Shown here: positions 1-6,441 of the stretch, piece after piece
Layout of the letters: each line of letters starts with the position of its first letter
Position numbering within the stretch: position 1 is the first letter of the stretch
Assembly: GCA_050010035.1 (NCBI GenBank)
Contig: JBEKLU010000148.1
Coordinates: forward strand, 1 to 12,116
Length of the DNA: 12,116 nt
Reading direction: 5' to 3'
Source: Roseiarcus sp050010035
GTDB taxonomy: Bacteria; Pseudomonadota; Alphaproteobacteria; Rhizobiales; Beijerinckiaceae
The notes under the pieces: generated by a model
What the model saw: the letters and a program-made list of their open reading frames with translations, nothing else
What the model was told of the DNA's origin: nothing
Database searches by the model: none
Position numbers and translations under genes: made by a program

Positions 1-243
1 CCCAAACGCATCGCACCTTCCGCGCCGCGGCGAGGAGGACGTGGCGCGAAACGGTCGCGGCCGCTTGAAATTTCAAGAGCCGCAGGCCCTTTGCGTTCTT
101 CCACCGACAACGTGACAACACCATCAACACCAGCATCCGCGTCTTGGTGGGGATGTTGGCTTTGGCGCCGCCGAATTCCAAGGCCAAGGTCAACGAGATT
201 ATTTCTTGAATATCGCTCGGCGCGACCCGTCAGAATCCGTGCT
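1..243. other. No gene I can identify; two opposed open frames
   Basis: Nothing here matches a family I recognise. Two frames are open and share the same GC-rich third positions, so at most one is real. The plus frame 69-209 (46 codons, ending TGA at 207-209) has a plausible helical C-terminal stretch. The minus frame 2-229 (76 codons, starting after a TGA at 230-232) runs off the window edge. Neither has a convincing ribosome binding site. Either could be the remnant of a gene cut by the window edge or by decay. Confidence 0.3.
64..77. repeat. 14-bp perfect palindrome
   Basis: CTTGAAATTTCAAG is a perfect inverted repeat without a spacer. It is AT-rich in a GC-rich surrounding and could be a regulator binding site. 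It could equally be chance or part of a decayed element. No clear promoter is visible around it. Confidence 0.4.
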
Positions 244-450
244 TTAGAGTTTACGCTCACGCAGCGCGTCACGGATGCGAGTCTCTGCGTCGACCTTCTC
301 GCCGACGATCACAAATCCCAAGCCCGCGTAGAGCCGGGACGCCACAATGTTTTGTGGATGGTGCGCGACCCGAATCGCCGTGATTCCCGGCAACCGAGCG
401 CGTAGCTCGCAGATCCCGGCTTCCACGGCGGCGCGGCCGAAGCCACAGCC
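244..450 (-). pseudogene. C-terminal fragment of a GNAT-family N-acetyltransferase
   Basis: On the minus strand, about 68 codons from 450 down to the TAA at 244-246 read as the C-terminal half of a GNAT acetyltransferase. Visible are a Gly-rich segment (GCGFGRAAVEAGI) resembling the acetyl-CoA-binding turn and its helix, then RVAHHPQNIVASRLYAGLGF, the typical N-x-x-A-x-x-L-Y-x-x-x-G-F block, then a short strand VIVGEKVD. Full GNAT proteins have about 140-170 residues, so the N-terminal half is missing. The frame continues upstream without similarity until a stop at 493-495. A GTG at 424-426 would start inside the acetyl-CoA site, so a functional short protein is unlikely. The break lies next to the repeat cluster at 457-625, suggesting disruption by a mobile element. 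Substrate unknown. Confidence 0.65.
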
Positions 451-456
451 TGTGGA

Positions 457-625
457 TTTGCATCGAAGTGGGCCCCTGAGGATAAGATTGCGTCAACGCT
501 TTGATTTCTAACTATAAATCAGCACCAACAGGGGTGCCGTTTTGCATCCAACTGGGTCCCCTCCTGGACGACAGTTTCTTTCGTGATTTCGATCGATTAC
601 GGCATACCGTGCCGGGGGGTCCCCT
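457..625. repeat. Direct-repeat cluster, possible IS21-type end remnant
   Basis: Two imperfect direct repeats lie 84 nt apart at 457-477 and 541-562. Both begin TTTGCATC, continue with AA flanked by variable bases, then TGGG and CCCCT; the second has one extra T. A third partial copy, GGGTCCCCT, lies at 617-625 and matches 554-562 exactly. Multiple short repeats of this style occur at the ends of IS21-family elements, where the transposase binds; that link is from memory. No istA or istB gene is present. The cluster abuts the broken acetyltransferase. A small inverted repeat, CGGCA-5 nt-TGCCG, lies at 600-614. Confidence 0.45.
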
Positions 626-628
626 TCG

Positions 629-642
629 GTGTAAAATTACAC
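629..642. promoter_or_regulatory. Operator-like inverted repeat
   Basis: GTGTAA and TTACAC (629-634 and 637-642) are perfect 6-bp arms around a 2-nt centre. The site contains TAAAAT (632-637), close to a -10 hexamer, but no good -35 lies at the right distance. It sits 219 nt upstream of the binding-protein start, so a regulator of the operon could bind here. The alternative is that it belongs to the mobile-element remnant just upstream. Confidence 0.35.
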
Positions 643-649
643 GCGTGCG

Positions 650-852
650 ATGTCCGGTGCCGAGAAACGCCCCGCTGCGGCCCCCTCTCTGGCAATTGCG
701 CAATATTTTCGCGACGAATATTTTCGCGGTTACTTGCGCACGAAGGAGTTGCGTGATCGACTGGGGCGCGGCCGGACGAGTCGACGAAGCCGGCCCATGT
801 GACCCTCGCGCTGGAAGAGGGCGACGTCGAAATCAGATTTGTCGTTCAATGA
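650..852 (+). pseudogene. Small frameshifted reading frame upstream of the operon, unknown family
   Basis: An ATG at 650 opens a 50-codon frame (TGA at 800-802) whose middle reads AIAQYFRDEYFRGYLRTKEL. A second frame, open from 757 to a TGA at 850-852, ends HVTLALEEGDVEIRFVVQ. Each looks protein-like on its own. A single-base shift between about 755 and 775, in a G/C-rich run, would join them into one protein of about 67 residues. The joined gene would end 8 nt before the ATG of the binding protein, a typical operon spacing. I do not recognise the family. There is no clear ribosome binding site at 650. A 12-nt direct repeat, AATATTTTCGCG (702-713 and 717-728), gives the repeated peptide YFR, and ATTGCGCAAT (695-704) is a perfect palindrome. 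It may be a decayed gene, a sequencing error, or chance. Confidence 0.3.
696..724 (+). promoter_or_regulatory. Weak candidate promoter for the operon
   Basis: TTGCGC (696-701) and TATTTT (719-724) are separated by 17 nt and share only part of the sigma-70 consensus. The -35 overlaps the palindrome at 695-704. If used, transcription would start near 731 and leave a leader of about 130 nt. No better pair was seen between 501 and 860, so this remains tentative. Confidence 0.2.
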
Positions 853-854
853 GG
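851..854 (+). promoter_or_regulatory. Ribosome binding site fixing the binding-protein start
   Basis: GAGG lies 6 nt before the ATG at 861. An in-frame ATG at 849 lacks such a site, and the much longer frame open from 501 encodes unconvincing sequence. This supports 861 as the true start. Confidence 0.6.
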
Positions 855-860
855 TGTCCG

Positions 861-2411
861 ATGCGATCGACTTTGTTATTGGGGCTCGGCCTCGGCGCGC
901 TGGCCCTTTCTCCCGCCCTCGCGGCCACGCACACGGTGACCGTCAACACGGTCCAGATTTTCGGAACGATCGACCCCGCCAAGATCTCCGACTACACCGA
1001 CTACATGGCTTCGGCGAACCTGTACGACGGCCTCGCCAATGTCGACCCGAAGGGCAATCTCGTTCCCGAACTCGCGGAAAAATGGGAGGTTTCGCCCGAC
1101 GCGACCAGCGTGACGTTTCATGTCCGAGCCGACGCCAAGTTTCAGGACGGCTCGCCTGTTCAGGCCGAGGATGTCGTCTATTCCGTCGAGCGCTTGCTGA
1201 AGATCAATCAGGGGCCCGCCAATCTCTTCGCCGGCGTTCTCAAGCCCGGCAGCGTCGTGGCGATCGACGCCAAGACGGTCAAATTCAATCTTCTGAAGAC
1301 GTTCTCCCCGTTCCTCGCCACTGTGCCGGCGATCCGCATTGTCAATTCCAAGCTCGTCACGGCGAACGCGGGCGCCGACGACGGCCAGACCTATCTGGCC
1401 ACGCATGTCGCGAGCGCGGGGCCGTACACGCTCAAGAGTTGGGAGCGCGGCACGCAAATGACGATCGAGCGCGATCCGAATTATTACGGCGGCTGGGGCG
1501 AGGGCGCCATCGACGAGGTGCGCTTTCTCATCACCAACGACGAGGCGACCGTGCGCTCGCTCGCCGCTTCCGGCGAGTTGACGATGTCGAGCCAATATCA
1601 ATCGCCCGACACCTATGAGGCGCTCGCGAAAATGCCGCGCTTCAAGATCGTCAAGGGCGAAACCTCGATCGCCTTCTATCTCAAGCTCAACACCAAGCTC
1701 GCCCCGACGGACGACGTGCACATTCGCCGCGCCCTGGCGCTCGCGACCGATTATGACACGCTCCACGCCTCGATCCTGCCCGGCGGCGAGCTGACCGGAC
1801 CCTTGCCGAAGACTTTCGCCGCGGCGCATCTCGATACGCCCGCGCCGAAGTTCGATCTCGCGGCCGCCAAGGCCGAAATCGCCAAGAGCGCCTATGCCGG
1901 CAAGACCGACATCCCGCTCAACCTGACCTATGTTTCCGCGACCAAGTTCGAGGAAGAGCTCGGCCTGCTGATGCAATCGAATCTGCAGCAGATCGGTTTC
2001 AAGGTGAATCTTTCGGCCCAGCCTTGGAATCGGATCACCGAAATCGCCTCCAAGGTCGAGACGACGCCGAACGTGACCGAGGTCTTTTTCGGTCCGACCT
2101 ATCCCTCGCCGGACTCGATGTTCTACACGCAATACGATTCGAAAGCGGCCGGAACCTGGGCTTCCATGGAATGGGTGCAAAGCCCCGAGGTCGACAAACT
2201 GATCGATGCGGCGCGCGCAACCGGCGACGCCGCCGAGCAAGCCAAGATCTACAAGGAGCTGCAGCAAAAGTTGATCGACCAGCAGGTCGACGTCTTCCTG
2301 GAGACGCAGCTGGTCCAGCATGCGATGGATAAATGCCTGGACGGCTATGTTCCGGTGCCGATGCAGTCGTTCGACTATAACTTTCACAAATACAAGTGGA
2401 CGTGCAGTTGA
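861..2411 (+). CDS. ABC transporter substrate-binding protein, family 5 (peptide/nickel/opine type)
   Basis: This 516-residue protein should bind the imported solute in the periplasm and deliver it to the permease pair encoded next. Residues 1-21 form a signal peptide: a short basic start, a leucine-rich core, and a likely cut after ALA. The mature part follows the SBP_bac_5 pattern: NLYDGLANVDPKGNLVPELA near the N-terminus, the block FQDGSPVQAEDVVYSVERL, and GPYTLKSWERGT with DPNYYGG in the middle. Its length is usual for DppA/OppA-like proteins. There is no lipobox, so the protein should be soluble in the periplasm. The only two cysteines are C492 and C515, both near the C-terminus, and they may form a disulfide. 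The start at 861 is chosen for the signal peptide and the GAGG site. Family membership is secure. The ligand cannot be read from sequence; context suggests a peptide-like or (thio)hydantoin-like compound. Confidence 0.93.
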   Translation: MRSTLLLGLGLGALALSPALAATHTVTVNTVQIFGTIDPAKISDYTDYMASANLYDGLANVDPKGNLVPELAEKWEVSPDATSVTFHVRADAKFQDGSPVQAEDVVYSVERLLKINQGPANLFAGVLKPGSVVAIDAKTVKFNLLKTFSPFLATVPAIRIVNSKLVTANAGADDGQTYLATHVASAGPYTLKSWERGTQMTIERDPNYYGGWGEGAIDEVRFLITNDEATVRSLAASGELTMSSQYQSPDTYEALAKMPRFKIVKGETSIAFYLKLNTKLAPTDDVHIRRALALATDYDTLHASILPGGELTGPLPKTFAAAHLDTPAPKFDLAAAKAEIAKSAYAGKTDIPLNLTYVSATKFEEELGLLMQSNLQQIGFKVNLSAQPWNRITEIASKVETTPNVTEVFFGPTYPSPDSMFYTQYDSKAAGTWASMEWVQSPEVDKLIDAARATGDAAEQAKIYKELQQKLIDQQVDVFLETQLVQHAMDKCLDGYVPVPMQSFDYNFHKYKWTCS

Positions 2412-2455
2412 CGCCAACGGCGCCGTCGTCGCCGCCGATCGGCGAAGCCCGTTTT

Positions 2456-2491
2456 CGTCGTGCGCGCCGGACGCTTCCGGCGGGCACGGCG
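2456..2491 (+). promoter_or_regulatory. Intercistronic stem-loop between binding protein and permease genes
   Basis: Bases 2456-2470 pair with 2477-2491 around the 6-nt loop ACGCTT. The stem has 13 Watson-Crick pairs, one G-T wobble and one internal G-G mismatch (2464/2483). No T-run follows, so it is not a classical terminator. In many ABC importer operons such a hairpin protects the 3' end of the binding-protein message or slows the polymerase, giving more binding protein than membrane components. That role is inferred here. Confidence 0.65.
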
Positions 2492-2510
2492 CGACGCCCC
2501 TGAGAAATCG

Positions 2511-2531
2511 AGAAATTTAGTTGGAATTTCT
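2511..2531 (+). promoter_or_regulatory. Small hairpin presenting the TTG start of the permease gene
   Basis: AGAAATT (2511-2517) and AATTTCT (2525-2531) can form a 7-bp stem whose 7-nt loop holds the TTG start at 2521-2523. The upstream heptamer GAGAAAT occurs twice in tandem (2502-2508, 2510-2516). No strong ribosome binding site is present. The A/T-rich stem is weak, so any translational effect is speculative. Confidence 0.3.
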
Positions 2532-3546
2532 GTACTTTCTAATCCGACGGGTATTCTGGTCGCTGCTCGTGCTGTTCGGGTTGTCGATCGTGATTTTCGT
2601 GATCGCGCGGGTCATGCCCGGCGATCCGGCGCGCATGGCGATGGGACCGCGCGCCAGCCAGGAGCAGGTGGCGGAACTCAAGGCTAAGATGGGTCTCGAT
2701 AAGCCGCTGCTCGAACAATACGAGCAGTTCGTCGTCGGTCTCGCGCACGGCGATCTTGGCCTGTCCCTTCTGACCAAGCGCCCGGTCGACGACGACATCG
2801 CCGAGACGTTCGCCGCCACGTTCGAACTCGTTCTCGCCACGATCGCCATCGCTTTTCTCTTCGGGGTGCCCATGGGCGTGGTCGCGGCGGCGAACAAGGA
2901 CGGTTGGATCGACAATCTCGTGCGTTTCTTCGCCATTCTGGGCGCGGTGACGCCGAGCTTCCTGCTTGCGCTGCTGCTGCAGGTCCTGGCCGGATATGTT
3001 CTGCACGTGTTGCCAACGACCGGACGCCTGTCCCCCGATGCGGCGATGCGGGCCGACATTACTGGGCTCTTGACGATCGACACGCTGTTGAAGGGGAGGT
3101 TGGACGGGTTACTCGACGCGCTGCGGCACTTGCTTTTGCCCAGTCTCGCGCTCTCCGCGGCGACGGTCGGGCAAATCGCGCGCATCACCCGCTCCTCGAT
3201 GATCGACGTCGCCAAGCAGGATTACATCGAGGCGGCCCGCGCCTTCGGCGTGCCCAATCGCGTGCGCGTCTTCAAGTATATGCTGCGGCCCGCCTTCGTG
3301 CCGCCGATGACGATTCTGGGCCTGGAATTTGCTTCCCTCCTCGGCAACGCCTTCGTGGTGGAGCTGGTGTTCGGCTGGCCCGGCATGGCGAGCTACGGCG
3401 TCCGCAGCATCCTGCAGAAGGACCTCAACGCCGTCATGGGAGTGGTGATGATCTCGGGCGTCTTTTTCGTCGTCGCCAATCTGACGATCGACGTGCTCGT
3501 CGGCTTCGTCGACCCGAGAGTGCGAATCCGCGGAGGCCGCGCGTGA
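2521..3546 (+). CDS. ABC transporter permease, DppB type
   Basis: This 341-residue inner-membrane protein is the first of two permease subunits. The N-terminus (LIRRVFWSLLVLFGLSIVIF, then PGDP at 33-36) is the DppB/NikB hallmark. A periplasmic segment follows, then hydrophobic segments at about 102-124 and 134-163 and further ones to the C-terminus, about six in all. The cytoplasmic EAA loop, which contacts the ATPases, is EAARAFGVP, starting at E237. The start is TTG at 2521: a TAG lies immediately upstream in frame, and the family alignment begins here. The ribosome binding site is poor, and the spacer before the gene is 109 nt with a stem-loop, which suggests lower translation than the binding protein. 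The stop overlaps the GTG of the next gene by 4 nt. Family assignment is firm; substrate unknown. Confidence 0.93.
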   Translation: MEFLYFLIRRVFWSLLVLFGLSIVIFVIARVMPGDPARMAMGPRASQEQVAELKAKMGLDKPLLEQYEQFVVGLAHGDLGLSLLTKRPVDDDIAETFAATFELVLATIAIAFLFGVPMGVVAAANKDGWIDNLVRFFAILGAVTPSFLLALLLQVLAGYVLHVLPTTGRLSPDAAMRADITGLLTIDTLLKGRLDGLLDALRHLLLPSLALSAATVGQIARITRSSMIDVAKQDYIEAARAFGVPNRVRVFKYMLRPAFVPPMTILGLEFASLLGNAFVVELVFGWPGMASYGVRSILQKDLNAVMGVVMISGVFFVVANLTIDVLVGFVDPRVRIRGGRA

Positions 3547-4427
3547 GCGCGTCCGCGGGGCCGATTTCGCCCGCTCGGGTTTCGATCGCCTATCAGAACT
3601 GGCATCGCTTCAGCCGCAACCCAACCGCCGTGATCGGCTCGATCATCGTGATCGTCGTCATATTCGCGGCGCTGCTGGCCCCCGTGATCGCGCCGCATCC
3701 CGACCATGCCGGCGCGATAGTCAATTTCCCCGCCCGCCACCTGCCGCCCTCGGCGCAATATTGGTTCGGCACCGACGACGTCGGGCGGGATATTTTCAGC
3801 CGCGTCCTGTTCGGCTACCGCGTTTCCCTCATGTTGGCGGCGGTCGTCCTCGGGTTTGCCGTGCCGCTGGGCGCCGCGCTCGGGCTCATCGCCGGTTATT
3901 TCGGCGGATGGGCGGAAATCGTCATCATGCGGCTGACCGACGTCGCGCTGGCGATTCCGCCATTGGTGATGGCGCTCGCGGTGACGGCGGTGCTCACGCC
4001 CAATCTCATTCACGCGATGTTCGCCATTGCGGCGTTGTGGTGGACCTGGCACACGCGCCTGATCTTTTCGATCGCGCGAACGCTGCGCCAGCAGGAATTC
4101 GTCGAGGCCGCGCGAACCCTCGGCGCGAGCCGCTTCCACATCCTGTTTCGCGAGCTGCTGCCCAATTGCGCCTCTGCGATCCTCGTCAAGACCTCGCTCG
4201 ATTTCGGCTTCGTGATCCTGATCGGCGCGGCGCTGTCCTTTCTCGGGCTTGGCGTGCAACCACCGACGCCCGACCTCGGCACTATGGTCGCGAGCGGGGC
4301 GGATTATCTGCCCGATCGCTGGTGGGAATCCCTGCTTCCGGGCGCGGCCATCCTCTTCGTCGCCATGGGGTTCAATTTGCTCGGCGACGGCCTGCGCGAT
4401 CTCTTCGACGTCGAGAGCGTGCGATGA
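3543..4427 (+). CDS. ABC transporter permease, DppC type
   Basis: The second permease subunit has 294 residues. A cytoplasmic N-terminus leads into the first membrane segment at about 29-50. The DppC signature FGTDDVGRDIFSR starts at residue 75, and further hydrophobic segments follow. The EAA loop begins at E188 (EAARTLGAS), with FRELLPN just after it. The C-terminal part carries the conserved SFLGLGVQPPTPDLG block, and the protein ends GDGLRD plus a short tail, as usual for the family. The GTG at 3543 overlaps the previous stop by 4 nt, indicating translational coupling. The usual length of about 280-300 residues fits this start. It should pair with the DppB-like protein to form the channel. 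Confidence 0.93.
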   Translation: MSASAGPISPARVSIAYQNWHRFSRNPTAVIGSIIVIVVIFAALLAPVIAPHPDHAGAIVNFPARHLPPSAQYWFGTDDVGRDIFSRVLFGYRVSLMLAAVVLGFAVPLGAALGLIAGYFGGWAEIVIMRLTDVALAIPPLVMALAVTAVLTPNLIHAMFAIAALWWTWHTRLIFSIARTLRQQEFVEAARTLGASRFHILFRELLPNCASAILVKTSLDFGFVILIGAALSFLGLGVQPPTPDLGTMVASGADYLPDRWWESLLPGAAILFVAMGFNLLGDGLRDLFDVESVR

Positions 4428-5416
4428 GCGCCGATCCCCTGCTGTCGGTTCGCTCACTGTCGGTGGATTTTTCCGCTTACGGTCGTCGTTCGCAGGTCTT
4501 GCGCGACGTCTGGCTCGACGTTCCCGCGCATCGTCACGTCGCCCTGGTCGGCGAGTCCGGCTGCGGCAAGAGCGTGACGATGCGGGCGATCATGGGCATC
4601 TTGTCCACGCCTCCGGCCCGGATCGCGTCCGGCCAGATCTGGTTCGACGGCCGCGATCTGCTCGCCATGCGCCCCCGCGAGCGCGAGAATCTGCGCGGTA
4701 CGGCGATGTCGATGGTGTTCCAGGACCCGATGACGTCCCTCAATCCCGTCTTCACGATCGGCGACCAGATGGGCACGATCCTGAAATACGCCGATAGGCG
4801 GCTCGGCCGCGTTCGAGGCCGGGCGGGGCGCATGGCGCGCGTGCACGAGGTCCTCGGCCAGGTGCGCATGCCGGACCCCGAGCGCATCGCCCAGTCCTAT
4901 CCCATCATGCTGTCGGGCGGAATGCGGCATCGCGTTCTGATCGCGATGGCGCTGCTGTCCGAGCCGCGCCTGCTCATCGCGGACGAGCCCGGCACCGCGC
5001 TCGACGTCACGACCCAGGCCCAAATCCTGAAGTTGCTGAGGGATCTCGTGGAGGATCGCGGCCTGGCGCTGCTGATGATTACGCACAATCTCGGCGTCGT
5101 CCGGGAGTCGGCCGATACTGTCTATGTGATGTACGCCGGCTCGGTCGTGGAGCATGCCCCCACCGCCGAGCTCTTCGCCCACCCCAGCCATCCCTACACG
5201 CGCGCGCTGATCGAGTGCGTGCCCAAGCTCTCCGGCGACACGACCTTTCGCGGCATCGAAGGCTCGCTGCCCGATTATTCCGCTCCGCCGCCGGGTTGCC
5301 GGTTCTCGCCGCGTTGCCCGCTGGCGACGCCCGCGTGCGGCCGGCCGCCGGTCGACAGAAAGGTCGGCGCCGATCACGGCGCGGCCTGCTGGCAAGTCGA
5401 GGAGGCATCGGCGTGA
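4424..5416 (+). CDS. ABC transporter ATP-binding protein, DppD type
   Basis: This 330-residue ATPase should power uptake as one half of the nucleotide-binding pair. Walker A is GESGCGKS at 43-50, the Q-loop region reads VFQDPMTSLNP, the signature is LSGGM at 163-167, Walker B ends at D187 with catalytic E188, and the switch histidine is H221. Two positions depart from the family norm: H169 where Q is usual (LSGGMRHRV), and G190 where T is usual (DEPGTALD). The C-terminal oligopeptide-transporter domain carries four cysteines (C292, C298, C305, C322) in the pattern seen in DppD/OppD proteins; in some homologues this pattern binds a 4Fe-4S cluster. The ATG at 4424 overlaps the upstream stop by 4 nt. 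The protein should still hydrolyse ATP, since the key catalytic residues are present. Confidence 0.93.
   Translation: MSADPLLSVRSLSVDFSAYGRRSQVLRDVWLDVPAHRHVALVGESGCGKSVTMRAIMGILSTPPARIASGQIWFDGRDLLAMRPRERENLRGTAMSMVFQDPMTSLNPVFTIGDQMGTILKYADRRLGRVRGRAGRMARVHEVLGQVRMPDPERIAQSYPIMLSGGMRHRVLIAMALLSEPRLLIADEPGTALDVTTQAQILKLLRDLVEDRGLALLMITHNLGVVRESADTVYVMYAGSVVEHAPTAELFAHPSHPYTRALIECVPKLSGDTTFRGIEGSLPDYSAPPPGCRFSPRCPLATPACGRPPVDRKVGADHGAACWQVEEASA
5401..5405 (+). promoter_or_regulatory. Strong ribosome binding site for the DppF-type gene
   Basis: GGAGG lies 7 nt before the GTG at 5413, inside the end of the previous gene. It decides the start within a frame that is open about 200 nt further upstream. 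Confidence 0.7.
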
Positions 5417-6441
5417 GCGAGCCGCTGCTCGAAGTGGTCGGCCTCAGCAAGGCGTTCCCGCTGCGCGGCGGATTGTTTGGCCGTATCACGGGCGAGGTGA
5501 AAGCAGTCAACGACGTCGACTTCAAATTGTTCAAGGGCGAGGTCTTCGGCCTGGCGGGCGAGAGCGGCTCAGGCAAATCGACGATCGCGCGCATGATCCT
5601 CGGTCTGACGGCGCCGAGCGAAGGCGCGATTCTCTTCGAGGGGCGCGATCTCACGCTGGAAGCCAACGCGTCCGTGCGCAGCCGCGCCGTGCAGATGGTG
5701 TTCCAGAATCCGGGCTCCTCGCTCAATCCGCGCCGCTCGATCGGCCAGTCGATCGCCGTGCCGCTGGAGGCGCGCCGGATCGCGACCGTGGAAATCGATC
5801 GCCGCGTCGCGCGCCTGCTCGACATGGTGCAATTGCCCGCCGACTTCGCGAACCGCTACCCTCATGAACTGTCGGGCGGCCAGAAGCAGCGCGTCGCCAT
5901 CGCGCGCGCCTTGGCGGTGGAGCCGAAGTTGATCGTTCTCGACGAGCCGACGTCGGCGCTCGACGTGTCCGTTCAGGCCAAGATCATGGAGTTGTTGAAC
6001 GACCTCGGACGCTCGCTCGGCCTGACCTATATCTTCATCTCGCACGACCTCAGCCTGATGCGCAATTTCGCCAATCGCGTCGGCGTTCTCTATCTCGGGC
6101 GGTTGGTCGAGGTCGGCCCGGTCAGGACTTTGTTCGAGACGCCCGCCCATCCCTACACACGCTCGCTGCTCGCCGCGATTCCCGTGATTTCGGCGGCGGA
6201 GGACGCTCTGAAGCCCAGGGAGCCGGTGGTCGAGGGCGAGATCCCGAGCCCGGCGAACCAGCCGGCGGGTTGTGCGTTCCACACCCGCTGCCCGCGCGCG
6301 TTCGCCCCTTGCGCGAAGCATTTTCCCGATGTCGTCCGACTTGACGCGGAGCATTTGGCCCGCTGTCATCTGTTGGCGCCGAACGGGTCGAGGCAGGTCG
6401 CGACAGAAATGCAAACGGCGAAGCAGGAGAGCGCGGGATGA
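5413..6441 (+). CDS. ABC transporter ATP-binding protein, DppF type
   Basis: This is the second ATPase, 342 residues. Walker A is GESGSGKS at 49-56, the Q-loop region is VFQNPGSSLNP, the signature LSGGQKQR starts at 153, Walker B ends with D177 and E178, and the switch histidine is H211. All match the DppF/OppF consensus. The C-terminal domain has four cysteines (C287, C293, C300, C318) spaced much as in its partner. A tail of about 20 residues after C318 shows no motif. The GTG start at 5413 has a GGAGG site and overlaps the previous stop by 4 nt; the ATG of the next gene overlaps this stop by 4 nt. With the DppD-type protein it should form the heterodimeric motor. The consensus motifs suggest this subunit is the more canonical of the two. 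Confidence 0.93.
   Translation: MSEPLLEVVGLSKAFPLRGGLFGRITGEVKAVNDVDFKLFKGEVFGLAGESGSGKSTIARMILGLTAPSEGAILFEGRDLTLEANASVRSRAVQMVFQNPGSSLNPRRSIGQSIAVPLEARRIATVEIDRRVARLLDMVQLPADFANRYPHELSGGQKQRVAIARALAVEPKLIVLDEPTSALDVSVQAKIMELLNDLGRSLGLTYIFISHDLSLMRNFANRVGVLYLGRLVEVGPVRTLFETPAHPYTRSLLAAIPVISAAEDALKPREPVVEGEIPSPANQPAGCAFHTRCPRAFAPCAKHFPDVVRLDAEHLARCHLLAPNGSRQVATEMQTAKQESAG

Noticed and set aside
457..625. CRISPR array
   Set aside because: Only two full imperfect repeats of unequal length and one partial copy, irregular spacing, and no cas genes nearby.
501..860. Extension of the binding-protein frame to a TTG at 501
   Set aside because: The added 120 residues are Arg/Pro/Cys-rich and unlike a family 5 binding protein. 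The signal peptide begins at 861, with a GAGG site in front of it.
876..2417. 513-codon open frame on the minus strand
   Set aside because: It is the shadow of the binding-protein gene caused by GC-rich third positions; its translation is Arg/Asp/Gly-rich with no family features.
2456..2491. Rho-independent terminator after the binding-protein gene
   Set aside because: The stem is strong but no T-run follows, and the importer genes downstream need read-through; an intercistronic stabilising hairpin fits better.
3393..4457. 354-codon open frame on the minus strand
   Set aside because: Shadow of the DppC-type permease gene; the translation is charged and repetitive with no recognisable domain.
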